Of a DNA stretch of 64,000 bases, positions 1 to 12,246 are shown piece after piece; position 1 is the first letter of the stretch; every line of letters starts with the position of its first letter. The notes under the pieces are model-generated. The model did no database searches. It was given only the letters and a program-made list of their open reading frames with translations, and was not told the DNA's origin. The stretch covers positions 152,658,705 to 152,722,704 of the forward strand of contig CM060964.1 of the NCBI GenBank assembly GCA_030765045.1. The letters are read 5' to 3'. Made by a program: the position numbers and the translations under genes. Origin of the DNA: Tenodera sinensis. Its lineage: Eukaryota > Arthropoda > Insecta > Mantodea > Mantidae.

Positions 1-1190
1 TTTTTACACTCACCTTCACTTTAAAATGTTGTAAAAACTGAAACATTTTCAAGATAATTTGATGTCACATTCAGCTGCTGGGTGGGTGATGTTACTTTCC
101 TCCTGCTCCCTCTCTCTGCTGCTACATCCTGTCATCTGGTGTTATGGATGAAAAATTTTAACACTTTGTTCAATGCCGGTATTTCAAAGTTTATTACTTT
201 ATTACTGTTTTGATGATGTATATTTTTTCCCAAATGTTCAATTCTATTGATGAAGTAAGTGATTTTTAACAATTTTATATTATGGCCAATGTTGTGGTTT
301 TCTATCCAAAAATGGTGTGACACAGCAGACTTTTCTGTTTGCTTCAGTTATGTTTCTCTGATGTTCCTTTAGTCTGTTCCCAGCTCGCCTCTGTAGCATG
401 GTGGTAGCATGACTGCCTCACATCCAGAGGTCGCGAGTTCGAATCTCGCTTAATGAGTTATCTGGATAAGTTTTTTTCTGAGATTTTCCCTTATCCTGAG
501 AAGATGAATGGTGGGTAACTTAAAGCTCTATGGACCTTGGGCTCCTTTGAGCATCATTTCATGTATTTCATTCATTCACCGTCCGATATAACACTACGTT
601 AAAGGACGTTAACAAAAAAGGGGTCAGATTTCAAATTTTGTTTCATTTTTCCTGTGTAGCTTTTCTCACTGATCTCATAAATTCTGGATTTTAAAGTGTT
701 TGGGACTGTATTTTGAAGTGGCTTGTTTAGTAGGTTCTTCAAACTGCATTTGTTTTGTGGTGCTAATCGTATGTTTAACATTTTAAAGATTGGTTTAAAT
801 TTCCTAAATGCCCAAGGATGGTAGGTGAATTTTCTATATTTCCAGTTTGTGTTTATAAGTGGTGTCAGTGTAGTAGTTTGTGAAATTACCTTGAGTTTCT
901 CCTTTCTTTTTGACATGTTTCTTATGATGACTGGGTTGAATCCATCTAACATTGCTATTTCTTGTATATGCTGTTGCTCTTTCAAAAACTCCTCATTACC
1001 CAATAGGACATTGTATAAATGGTGAATCAAACTTCTAAAGGCCAATTGATGTGAAACTGATTTGCATCCATTTTTCTTTATGTATTTATCTGCATGTGTA
1101 GGTTTCCTATGTATTCCAAATTTTCCACCATTTAGATCTCCAGTTATTTTAAGGTTCTGGAAGGGATTCTACTTCAATTGTAAATTTAAT
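1..1190 (-). mobile_element. Penelope-like element, copy A, decayed minus-strand arm
   Basis: Minus-strand translation gives fragments that match the C-terminal half of the better preserved Penelope element at 15470-17585: the conserved region just after the reverse transcriptase (about 599-1045) and the GIY-YIG endonuclease tail (about 1-360). Frames are broken by stops and indels. The arm is cut in two by a SINE near 387-618. The element continues off the left edge of the window. Penelope proteins fuse a reverse transcriptase to a GIY-YIG nuclease and copy themselves by target-primed reverse transcription. This copy is too degraded to encode anything. Its divergence from copy B indicates an older insertion. 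Confidence 0.8.
387..618 (+). repeat. tRNA-derived SINE, family A, copy 1
   Basis: This stretch starts with a tRNA-like head. An A-box-like stretch (GTAGCATGGTGGTAGCATG) is followed by the B-box-like GAGTTCGAATCTC. The body matches the copy at 26968-27219 closely through to the shared ending that reads GGACGTTAA followed by an A-rich tail. It interrupts Penelope copy A. I could not see a clear target-site duplication, so its ends are approximate. Confidence 0.8.
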
Positions 1191-1243
1191 ATATTTATTA
1201 TATTTGAAATTAATATTATATTTAATATATTAAATTTATCATA

Positions 1244-1650
1244 TGAGCTGTGAGAACTGTGAAAAAAGCTGTATAGGAAAAGGGGGGAAAATTTCGAAAT
1301 CAGACTAAAGGAAATTCAGAAAACCATAAAACTAAAACAGAAAAGTCTCCTGTGTCTCATCATTTTTGGATGGAAAACCATAACATAGGCCACTATATAA
1401 AATTATTAAAATGACTTACTTCATCAATGAAATTGAACATCTGGGAAAAAATGTACATCATCCAAAACAGTAATAGAGTAGTAAATTTTGAAATCCCAGC
1501 ATTAAACAAAGTGTTAAAACTATGCACCCTTGACACCTGATGGTAGTGGAGCAGGAGGAAGTCACCCAACAGCTGAGGATGAGATCAAATGATCTTGAAA
1601 ACATTTCAATGTTTACAACATTTTAAAGTGAAGCAAAGTATAAAAATGTT
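1244..1650 (+). mobile_element. Penelope-like element, copy A, inverted plus-strand arm
   Basis: Plus-strand sequence here repeats in inverted orientation the GIY-YIG tail and 3' end found at 1-360. It includes the region around YIGK-like and FEIPALN-like residues and the terminal noncoding stretch near 1600-1650. Together with 1-1190 it makes the same inverted two-arm structure seen in copy B, with a different junction (an AT-rich stretch at about 1186-1243). It is decayed and noncoding now. Confidence 0.75.
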
Positions 1651-2592
1651 GACTCTGAAAATTGAACTCAAACTTATGTTACCTATTTCTATTGTAGTAG
1701 CTAAGAATTGAGCCCTAAATAATGTCTTAGCATAATTGGAAGATAAAAGTAGGCTCCAAAATAAAGCAAACATTGCAGAAACTAGTTTTTGTATTCCATT
1801 GGGATTGTTTCACTTTGTTGTGAATTAGGACTGAGTGGATCATTATACCATTTGTTGCAATGGTGTAAAGCTATCACTTGTTACTTGTGAGTGTTGCTAC
1901 CTGACTGGAAAATATGAACATACTTACATGGAGCTATATGGTCAAACTGAACTTAAACCGTGTATTTGTTGTAGTTATACAAACCTGTCTAAACATTTAT
2001 GCTTTGTAGAGAAAGTAGGCAAGTCCAGATGACGTCCTTCTTTACTACTTCCTCTTCTGTCAACTAATTGTCTTGGTCAGTTGAATGTTCTACTTATTGA
2101 ACAAAGTTATTGTATTTAGGTTTTGATTTAGCAGACCTTTAACTGAAACTGAGCAAGCAATTGCTTGGTTAATCTGCAACTTCAATTGCTTGGTTAATCT
2201 GCAACTTCTGCCTCTTAATGGTACAGATGCAAGTGAATTGTGAAGATAACTAACAGAGGAACTAGTTGTATCACTATTCTTCTTCCTTTGTGAGATTAAG
2301 ATTTTGGTTTAGCAGACTTTCAATTGATAGTGCAGATGGAATTTCTATGTTGTATAATTCTATGTAACCTTATTGCAATAATCACTTGCTTTTGTTAACA
2401 GCAGTGGTAAAATTATCCAGTGTTTCTCTTATAAGAGGCACCACTGGAGGATAAGTTCTCGAGATATCAACAGAGTATTTGTGATTGGGTGGGTGGGTGA
2501 TCAACAGACTAAGAGTTGGACTGTAGCCTTGGACGTGAGCAATTAAGGCTTATTGTGTCCCATACTCCTAGCCTGCTCCAGGTCTACAGTTA
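1651..2592. other. No gene seen; short 25-bp direct duplication
   Basis: No convincing coding region or recognisable element. One perfect tandem duplication of 25 bases is visible (2158-2182 and 2183-2207). A related phrase containing TTTAGCAGAC occurs near 2125 and 2300, hinting at an older local repeat. Confidence 0.5.
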
Positions 2593-2985
2593 TTAAGGAG
2601 GAGACCATGTCCATATTGGCTTTCCTAGTAAATTTGCAAACACTGCACATCTACACAACATGTGTAAGAAAGTCTCAGCCCTCTCACAACAATTCCTGCA
2701 ACTGGAGACCCATGAGAGTCCCATAATGTGGAGAAGTCTGCAAACAGTGTTGTTGTAGCCAGTAAGAAAGCTAACAGTATTCCCCTGAGGGATATCTGGG
2801 GCTAGGCTCTTTAATGTCACCATGAGCTTACCGAGGCACTCTTTGACTATACCACTCTTCCAGATGATGTATCTACTTTGCATATGCCAACCTGATTCCT
2901 CATAGGGATCAATGCATAGGCTTCCAAGCCTGCATTTTGATGCACATGTTAAGCTTCCAAAAGAGACTGCATCATCTTGCATAAA
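2593..2985 (-). pseudogene. Remnant of non-LTR retrotransposon ORF2 C-terminus
   Basis: The minus-strand reading frame (129 codons) resembles the region after RNase H in arthropod I/Jockey-type LINE polyproteins: LTGYNN, then HIMGL, then a Cys-rich stretch in which pairs of cysteines precede an HMLC motif (about residues 70-115). In the family this region normally reads LTGH.., H..MGL, C..C and H.LC..C. No upstream reverse transcriptase remains in place, so this is a 5'-truncated or rearranged scrap. I infer no function. Confidence 0.55.
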
Positions 2986-3249
2986 CTTGCCAATGTATCA
3001 CTTATCTTGTGGTAGGCTTCTTCTGGGCTCTTGTCTGATCTTTGTGCTGTTGTTCCTACTTATATATCAGCAGTTCACTGGTGGCCCCGCCTCTTTATTT
3101 CTGATTGGGTGCCTGTCAAAGAAACAAATAAGAAAGAAAAAGGCAACAGAATCCATCTCCAAGACCATCAAGAAATAGTGACACCGGCTCCATCAATTGG
3201 TGGACAGCCAACCTTTATTATCCAGAATGGCATTGACGAAATTGCTGTA

Positions 3250-3930
3250 GGTGTTTAATTATTCACACATTTAAGGAATGATTCTCTTTTGGTAAGAAAA
3301 CTGCAGATAAGCAGGCCAAGACATTGCTACATGCCACCTTTCTGCATGTTGGCAAATTGCCACACACTGGACTCTTCAAGAGGCATTGTAACTATCAATC
3401 TACTTGGCATGTCGGACATAGAGGTTATCTCCATGAACGTGTCCAAATGAAAAATGATGCCAAGTTACTTCTCACACTGTACCTATTCTTCACATTTGAG
3501 GCAATTAATCATTCCAAGAGGATAAAGGCAGAATATGAATATGTAGTTGTGCATCCCACACCATGCCCGTTGAGCTGTTTCAAATGCCAGCGTTTTGGAC
3601 ACACACAGATTCATGTAAGAGTACCATGTTTATCTGTGTCTTGTCATGAGGGTGACACTACCGCTGCACCTGTCTGTGTCAGCAAGAACGGAGTTCATTC
3701 AGCGGTGTTACCCAATTGTCCATGGTACTTGGATGAGATCACCCAACAGCTTTGGGTTAAGAAACTCTTTCATGGAAGCCCATTAACAGGATTTTGCCCA
3801 TCAGCTGTTCCACCTGAGATACAGCACCTCTATAGAACCTTTGTTCAATGTGTGGCCTGTCTAACAGGAATCTTCTTGGCACAGAGAAGCAGCTCGCTGT
3901 TTTCTGGCAGAGTCAGATATTTATAGCCCC
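3250..3930 (+). pseudogene. Remnant of LINE ORF1 (gag-like, zinc-knuckle region)
   Basis: A 200-codon plus-strand frame (3324-3926) resembles ORF1 of I/Jockey-type LINEs. A stretch ending in CFKCQRFGHT (about residues 84-94) is the typical first zinc knuckle. It is followed by degenerate versions of the second and third knuckles and an NCP-W-like motif. The cysteines of the first knuckle are incomplete after the His, so it is decayed. It lies back to back with the minus-strand scrap at 2593-2985 and may or may not come from the same family. Confidence 0.55.
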
Positions 3931-5756
3931 TTAAACTCAGGCCTATAAGATTTCTTGTGCAAACCACATATCTTTGTCACACATGATATATAAGATTATG
4001 TCCTTGCTCTGCTACAGATCTCACACCTTTTAAGAACAGTTGCATTAATACTCATTAATTTTTCAGGACCATGTAAATAAAACCACATTTCAACCCTAAA
4101 AAATTGAAATTTGGATCAATAGAGGAATTATTAAAATTACTCAACACCAAAATGCAGAAATTAACTCTACTAAAATAATTACATGGTGCAATTCCTGATA
4201 GGATTTTAATTCTAAAGGTTTACTGGCATTGCAAGCTAAGGTCTGACAAATTCTTGATTCCTGTGCAAACTTTCTCAGAAATTTCTGTGAACCTTGTTCT
4301 TACTTTTCTATGATATTTAGTTTTTCCTCTGGAAGAACACAGCGATTTACTTGTTTATCTGTGAGGCTCAACAGCAGTGAATCTGTCTATAAATGATCAT
4401 TTCACTTCTTTACAAGAGTTTGCTGTCACATAAGAATCATATGGTACCCTGCACCCATTCTTGCAAAATGTGAAGTCCCTTGTTAGCTATGAAATTTGCT
4501 TCTGAACATATGCCTTAAGTTACCTTCATTAATATTCATCCATGGATCCTCACTGCTAAAACCGTTGATCTGAAGTCCAACAAAGATTGAAAAGAGGGGT
4601 TTCATTGGATGAACACGTCACACACTTTATTGCAGAACTTTCAGAGGTACTTACTGCACTTTCTATTGTGGCAAAGTTTTATTCGTATTCAGATGTTTTA
4701 ATTTATCTTTACCTTTATCACTATCTGTATATGAAACTTTTGGACTGTTACTTTCACCTTCAGATTTCCTTTTAGTCACTTCAGCAAACTGATTTTATCT
4801 GTTAGGCCTTACTCATGACCCCTATCACATTTGTATGAAGTAATTTCTAAAAAGTCATAACACCAACTGAGCTGCAAAATTTTATTTCAGATGTGAAATG
4901 TAAACAGTGTTTTTAACATTGTTGCTTTCTGTGATTTGACAAAATCAGAAGTACCTTTAGAAGTTTAATTTTATGTTGCAAATTTAGTTTCTTATTCTCA
5001 GATGTAAGGAGCCTGATTAATTATAAATCAATATTGAAATGTATGTTTTGTTAGATTCTTCTATAGCATATGGCAAAAGCAAATATATTTCTTCATTATT
5101 ACAGCATCCCCACCATTAGGTATTATGGAGTTATTTTATGCTCAGTAAAGTTTTAGAATTTTTTCCAGACACAAATAAAATGTTGGTCTTGTAAGAATCG
5201 GTACATAATGCATGTTTCAGAACTTCCAGTACACTCTCCTTGGACAATTCTATAACAGCTGGTACTGCATACTGGCCCAACTGCTTATACATCGCACTCT
5301 TTAACCTTAGTAATAAGCAAACTAAAATAACAATTTAAACCCAATAGTAGGGTACCAAACAGATTAATAAACAGAAGTAAAAGCTCCTCATCATGAAACA
5401 TTACCTTATAAGAAAAGACTACAATGGATCTCATTTTCCCATTAAATGCTAGGGCTCTCCTCGGTCTACTGTTGAGTTTTGTAACTGTATCAGTGGACTG
5501 AACATGTACAGAGAAACTTCATGAGCTGCTTCATTAAGTTGCACCAGAATTTAAAGTTAGGAAAATTGGTTCATTGTTGTCTCCCACATGCATTATATTG
5601 TTTTACTTAGTAATAAAGGAAGGTTTAAAGCTTTTACTCAGTATTTTGTTTTTTATTTTTTATTTATCTAAATTAATACACACTTGAATATGACAGACAT
5701 TCAGCCCAAGCTCTTAGTCTGTCATATGCACCCAACGTAATTACGTATACATACAT
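3931..5756. other. AT-rich noncoding stretch, nothing recognised
   Basis: Only short random frames are present. I see no repeats with clear ends, no RNA gene and no coding homology. Probably intergenic or deep intronic DNA. Confidence 0.5.
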
Positions 5757-7800
5757 TTTACTTCCCTATAGCTAACACATAACTAATACTAATTATTGTT
5801 AATTCTGTTCTCTTTGTACAGACCAGTTCCATTTTTTTCTTAACTCTACTTAAAAACTGAACTAAGTTCGTGACCTCCTTTCTAAAAATCCTCTTAAATG
5901 CTGTTCTCCTATCCCACTTATCCCATTTCTGCCCCAGAAATTTGTTACTTGGCACACAAAGACTATGTACTCCAGATCTTCCTTCCCCCCACAAATAGGA
6001 CACTGCCTCTGAGGGATACCCTTTCTTATCCTCTCAACCTCCAAGCACCAGTTCTTAGCCATGCTATTGCTTCTCTTTGCTCATTCTTTACCTCATCAAC
6101 ATATTTCCAATGTTTCCTTCTTTGATTTGTAGTCTATCAGAGACCTATTTTCCATTATACTACCAAACAGCTTTTGGATTTCTATACCTTCAAACCTCTT
6201 TCTTGTTATTTTCCAGAAATTGTTATTATTCCCCTTCTCCTCCAGTAATCCTCCATCCCATTTACTTCTAGGTTCTTTTGAATACTACTCATCCATCCAG
6301 ATTCCCTAAGACTCTTTTTCTGGTACTCTACACACTGCCTTAACAAATTATTTTTATCCAAATTCAAAGTCCTATACCAAAATTTCAGAGCTCTTTCTAT
6401 AATCATACCTTTCCTCGACACCCTTCCCATCTCCATCTGCACTACTTCTCTTGCCACCACACTTGGAAGACCCAATACTTCCCTGCAAAACATCCTATGA
6501 ACTGTATCTATGGTTTACTCCCCCTCATTTAGTCCCCATATTTCTATACCATAGAGCATTTTTGGTTCCACCACCATATTATAAATTTTTTCCAACCATT
6601 TGACCTCAATATTCAGTACTCTGTTCTTAGAACTTTGTATTGCTGACATAGCTCCTTTCCCCTTTGTCATAGCTAATTTCTTTTGTTCCCCCCCCCCCCC
6701 CCACTCCCATCTAATTTTACTCCTAGGTAGACACATTCTCATACTACTTTATACTCCTTATTCTCCCTTTTCCACTTTTCTTTACTCAATTTTGCTCCCT
6801 TCTTAAATACCATTATTTGCGTTTTCTCCCGATTTACAGTTAGGTTCCATTCATTGCAGTATTTATCTACCTTCTGCAGCACTTGCTTCAGACCATTTAC
6901 TGTAATTGATCCTACTACCAGATCAGCAGCAAACAGTAGCCCATGGATCATGATATTATTTATTGCAGACATACAACTATTGTTCTTACTTATCCCTAAT
7001 AGAATGTCATTGATAAGTAAATTAAATAGTATAAGGTTCAATTCATACCCTTGCCGTAACCCTTCCCCTTGTACTATTTCCCCCACCCTCACAGAATGCA
7101 TTATCCTTGTACAATGCCATCAAGGTCTTTACCATGTGTTGACTCAATCATTTGCATTGCAATTTGTACCATAGTAATTGTAGGTCCACCTTATAAGCTT
7201 TCTCTAGGTCTATAAAGGCCATGTATAGTTTACCTCTTTTTTCTTTAAGATATTTATCCACTAGTGTTTTTATCTGAAACCCACTTGAAATTCCGATATT
7301 GTTTTCTCCTACACACTTTTGTATTCTGTTTGCCAAAATTCCAGTAAACATTTTTCCTACATTAGACAGCAGTGCAATCCCACAATAACTATATGGTTTG
7401 GATGTACTACCCTTCCCTTTTTAGATTGGGTGTATAATAGCCTTTCTCCAATTCACCTAAACATATCCCTTTTCTTTTATTGAACTAAACAACCTTGTTA
7501 ATTTCTTGATTCGTTTTGTCATTGCACCATTCTTTGAGAAATTCTATGGGGATCCCATTTAGGCCAATAGCTTCATTTCTTTTCACTGTTCTAACTTGTC
7601 TCATTACTTCCTCATCCCTAATTAAACTGTCCAGAATTTCCACATGTTTATTGTTGACCTCAAGGTCTAACATCATCCTATTTCCCCTGTATACCCCATA
7701 AAGGGTTCTAAAATATGCTATCCACCCATCTGGGTCAATATTCGGCTGGTCTACGTATTTGCTATAGGGTGATTTTATGGTCTTCCATATCTGTGCTTAT
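5757..7800 (-). mobile_element. Decayed LINE, reverse transcriptase and C-terminal zinc motif
   Basis: Successive minus-strand frames give, in order: a palm start with FIDLEKAYK (7148-7351), a fingers/palm segment with LLFAADLVVGS where YADD is normal (6739-7101), an IMYGIEIWG-like thumb segment (6515-6742, here MLYGIEIWG), a helical segment (6206-6493) and a C-terminal CPICGG motif (5862-6062). This is the usual order for a widespread arthropod LINE type. The catalytic YADD is lost and at least five frame breaks are present, so it is dead. Clade not assigned. A run of about a dozen Cs lies near 6690. Confidence 0.75.
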
Positions 7801-8018
7801 AAGTTAAATAAAAACAGATCCATATTTTTCCAAATTGAGCAATACATCAAAATATGACTGCTAAATCACCTCCATGTTCTTAAGAGCATATACAATAAAC
7901 CTTACTGTTTGTTTTAGGGATAGAGATAAACCTTTGATACTCATTATTTATTTATTTATTATTTATTTATGCCAACAAGCCAACTGGCTTGAGAATTTAA
8001 TGCCATTCTGGCAGTTTG

Positions 8019-8090
8019 TCACAATAGCTCAGTGGTTAGAGCGTCCGCCCGGCAAGCGGAAGGTCTGTGGTTCAAATCCCAGTTGTGGCA
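8019..8090 (+). repeat. tRNA-like sequence (pseudo-tRNA or SINE head, Ala-like anticodon GGC)
   Basis: The sequence folds as a tRNA: a 7-bp acceptor stem (GTCACAA with TTGTGGC), a D-arm GCTC/GAGC and an anticodon stem TCCGC/GCGGA around loop CCGGCAA (anticodon GGC). However, loop position 33 is C instead of the near-universal U, and the T-stem pairs poorly except next to the TTCAAAT loop. That argues for a tRNA pseudogene or the head of a SINE rather than a functional tRNA. Confidence 0.55.
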
Positions 8091-8765
8091 TTGAATTTTT
8101 AAGTTCCAGTTCTACCTCTTAAACTTTGATACTTATTCAATACTTTTAAATTTTTAAGCTTTTCATTATTCAAAGTTGTTGCATTTAACTTTGTCCTAGA
8201 TAAAGAATGAAAGGAGTCGAGACCTCACATTATAACCTCACACGTGTCCTTAAAGAGTTGCTGAACTATATTTCTTAATAGACCTTGACTGCATTTTCCG
8301 TGAGTGAATGAATGCAAATTCCATAGACTTATGTCTAAAGGCAAACATGGAAAACAACAGGGAAAGGAGTAGAGATACTCCTGTAACATGCAGTGTTAAC
8401 TTAGTTGCGAATGAAGCTGATATAGCTGATGCACTAAATCACCTTTGTGCAATAGCCTGGCTTGATGACTCACTTTCGGCCATTACATTTACCTTCAGTG
8501 TCCAAAATCAGTGGATCAGAAACAGCAGAACTGAAGACATAAGGTAATACAGTGAATGGAAATAATTGTACATTCCTTCCATTGTTGGTGTTTTTTTTTG
8601 CAAGTCAAACTCTGGTCATGACCGTACCACCTTACAGGTTTACCATACAATTAATTTCCATAAAACTTTGTTTCACCAATGAACAACAGTGAGTTTGAAT
8701 AAAACCTGAGTGGAACTGTTTTGAAGTACACAGTGCTAATAATAACTGAGTAGTGCTTAAAATGA
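8091..8765. other. Noncoding stretch with one unexplained small ORF
   Basis: An open frame at 8308-8547 (79 codons, + strand) begins with ATG and has ordinary composition, but I do not recognise it and see no splice or promoter support. It could be chance. Nothing else is visible. Confidence 0.3.
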
Positions 8766-8935
8766 CTGCCTCTGTAGTGCAGTGGTAATGTGCCTACCTC
8801 TGGCATGAAGGACCTGGGTTCACTCCCTGGCACCGGCATGCAGAGTTTTTCCCCCCGCTGGGAGATCTGGCACTCAGCCTCGCTAGGTTCCTGAGGGGCC
8901 AATTGAGGTGCATGCATAAAAACATTTTTGCATGG
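8766..8935 (+). repeat. tRNA-derived SINE, family B, copy 1
   Basis: The tRNA-like head starts GCCTCTGTAGTGCAGTGGTA and carries a B-box-like GGGTTCACTCCC. The body contains CTGGGAGATCTGGC followed by a GC-rich tail. It is related to the copy near 39631 and, more distantly, to the tRNA-like modules in the inverted repeats at 36.3 kb and 63.9 kb. No target-site duplication was identified. Confidence 0.7.
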
Positions 8936-9139
8936 TGGTGAGACAATACAACAAATATGAAGAAGCAGTTACATTGTTGCACCAATGTGAAGTTTTTAGA
9001 ACCTCTGTTGAAAAAGCAGCGTACGAGTTCCCCGTCTCTGCCACGACATCTGAAGAAGGGGGCCCAGGGAGAAATGAAGCACAAGTTACAGGCTCTCTTT
9101 CTCAATTGCCAACCTCACCTCCTCATGGTGGGCCCTGTT

Positions 9140-12100
9140 TTCGACTAACTAGGATATGGTGACTGAGTATCAGCAGTATAAGCGTAGCACTGTGTTTAGG
9201 AGGAAATACCTATACACATCTTGTAGAGAAGCCATGAAAGCAGGCTGGTATCCCGGCCTCTAGGTAGCAGACCTACCAGGGTACTCAGGGAATGAGGGTC
9301 AATCACCCATAATCCCTTAATTTAAAGAAGTGACATGAGAGAAAGCCAGATGGACAAAATGGTACTACTTGGCAGGATAAAGGACATGAAAATAGGATTT
9401 TGGAATCTGCGAACAATGAAGGAAGCTGGGAAGTTGAAACGGATAATAACAGAAATGTTAAATTACAATATGAAGACAATGGGACTGATTGAGATTCAAT
9501 GGAAGGATTTCAGGACACTAACTGCAAAAGATGGTTTTACTGTCCTTTACTCAGGAGTCTCAGGTGAAGACACAGAGATGGAGTGGGTATTTTAATGACA
9601 AAAGATGCACACAAATGTTTATTAGACTGGCATCCTGTTTCTGAAAGGATTATCATGGCAAGATACAAAGCCAAAGTAAGGAACATTAGCATCGTTCAAT
9701 GTTATGCTCTGACTGAAGCATCAGAATGAAATAAAAAGTTACAGTTTTGTACCACCCTAAGAGATACAATCAATAAAACTAGACCAAATGATGTTGTAAT
9801 AGGGGTGATGCAAACTATGGATTGGAGCAAATAGTTGGTAAGCATGGAATAGAAGCAACAAATGGAAATGGGAACCTGTTCGTATAATTTTTTGCTGACA
9901 CAACCTAATAATAGGAGGCACATGGTTCCCACCCAAAGTCTGTCACAAGGTTACGTAGGTTTCATCAGATCAACAAACTCAAAACCAGATTGATCACTTT
10001 GCTATTAAAAGAAAGTGCAGAAGCTGTCTGTTAGATGCAAGAAGTAAAAGAGGTGTAGATGTTGGCAGTGACCATCATTTGGTAGTTGCATTCCTCAAAA
10101 TTAATTCTTGCTGCAAGAAAGAAATATGAGCCTAGAAGTAAACGTTTCGACATTAAGCAAATTAAGAACAAAGCTGTGAAAGAGCAAATAGAGATAGAAC
10201 TAAGTGACCGACTTCAGTTATTGAGCCAAGCTGAATCTGACTTAGAAAATGTAGAACAAACCTGGAATAAAATAAAGGGAAATTTCCTCGAAGTTAGTTA
10301 ACAGATATTGGATTATAAACAGGTTGGAAAGAAGGACTGGTTGACTACAGAAATATGGGAAACTATAGAAGAAAGGAAGAAAATGAAACACTGAATAAAT
10401 GTGTGTAAGACTAGAAATCAGAAAAAGTCATCTATTGATTATGGAAGTGAAAAGAAAGGCACATAGTGATAAACAAAAATGGTTTAATAATATTGCAAAT
10501 AAGGCAAAAATAGCAGCAAAGAGAAGAGACCTGAAGACACTATATCAGTCTATGAAAATATTGTCACGAAAGATACATGATAACAGCCCAGTAAAGGGTA
10601 AGGATGGTACTTTGCTGGCAAATGAAGAAGAACAGTTAAATAGATGGAAACAATACTTTAAGGATTTAATAAACAGGAATTAGCCATTCTATAAATGGTA
10701 TAAATGATAGGAATGTGGTAAATCGACCACAGGAACATGTTGATATTAGACTTAATGTAGATCCATCAGAACTAAGTGAAATTAAAATATCATTAAAACA
10801 AATCAAAGGAGGAAGATCTCCAGGAAAGGACCAAGGGACACCTGAGATTATGATAAGTGATGTTGTATTTTGTTCAAACTTTTTATTACCTCTCTTCAGG
10901 AAAGTATGGATTAAAGAAGAAATTCCTAGTGATTGGAAAGATGGTGTTATTCTTAAAATCCCAAGAAAAGGTGATAAATCCAAATGTAAGAATTAGAGAA
11001 GTATGTCCCTTTTGTCAGTACCAGGCAAAGTGTTTAATAAATTATCCTGAATAGATCAGGTAAGATATTAGATACATGACTGAGGAAAGAACAGGCTGGT
11101 TTCAGGAAGAACCACAGCTGCATTGATAAAATTAACACATAGAGATTGATCATAGAACAAAGCTCAGAGTGAAATACCACTTAATATGCTACATTGGTAG
11201 ATTTTGAACATGCCTTTGACTCCCTGTATCATGAATATATATGGCAGGCATTAAAGAAGTATGGATTTCCAGAGAAATTAACTAGAATAATAAAAGAAAT
11301 GTATACTGGATATAGTTGTCGAGTTCTACTCAACGGAAACTTACTCAGTCAATTGATGTAAAACATGGTGTGTGCCACTCTGCTCCGATTTTATTTATAT
11401 TGCTAATGGATGACATGCATGCATAACTAAGGATAACATAAGGGGGGATGGGATGAAATATGTTTGAGAGCCTTGAGGATTTAAATTATGCTGATGATAC
11501 ATTATGCCTCCTGTGACAACGGTTGAATCATATGTAAGATAAATGTAATAGTTTGCAATCAAATTAAAAAATAACAGGTCTCAAAATCAACATAAAGAAA
11601 ACCAAAGGATTTCAGGTAAACTCTGGAACTCTGACAGTTTTTGGTTGATGAACAAATAATAGAATCTGTAAATACATCTACTTGTTCAGGTATTATAGTT
11701 ACCCAGAACTGGAGGATCATTGTAGGATGTTACAAATTGAATTAAGAAAGCAAATGGTATATTTGTACAACTTTGTCCTTTTTGAAAAAATAAAAATATT
11801 TCCAAAAACACTAAGCTAAAAATGTTTAAAAGCAATACTAAAGCTGTTCTTCTCTATGGTTCAGAGACTTGGCTCTCAAAGTTATAAATATGAGATTGCA
11901 AACTTTCATTAATAGATGCCTGTGCAGAATCTTAAGTATTTACTGGCCAGTAATTATCACAAATGAAAATTTGAGGAGACTGGCAGATGAAGAACCAATT
12001 GAAGCTCAAGTCAGAAGGCATAAATGGAAGTAGATTGGGCATTCTCTGAGAAAACTGAGAGATGTCGAAAGATAGGCATTAGAGAGGAATACTCATGTGG

Positions 12101-12246
12101 CTCAAACTGTGGGATGCCCAAGAGGTACATGGAGGAGATCTGTAAGAGAAGAGCTAGAGAGCATTGGAAAAACATGGAATGAGGCCGAAGTAATCGCTGC
12201 TCACCGCTGCTGCTGCCACTGCCACCACCAACAACAACAACAAACT
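9140..12246 (+). mobile_element. RTE-like LINE, decayed, with (CAA)n tail
   Basis: The plus strand carries endonuclease, reverse transcriptase and C-terminal domains of an RTE-type LINE in fragments. The endonuclease start is at 9335-9595 (KIGFWNLRTMKEAGKL, normally ..GTWNVRT..). The linker with NRWKQYF lies at 10399-10683 and the RT start with IPSDWKDGVI at 10715-10996. A decayed EQAGFRKN-like segment is near 11090 and a DYADD-like region near 11480-11500. The element ends in a CAA repeat at about 12228-12246, typical of the group. Many stops and frameshifts make it inactive. The 5' end is approximate. Confidence 0.8.

Noticed and set aside
8308..8547. 79-codon frame near a tRNA-like sequence as a host exon
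   Set aside because: No conserved motif, and flanking splice sites are not convincing.
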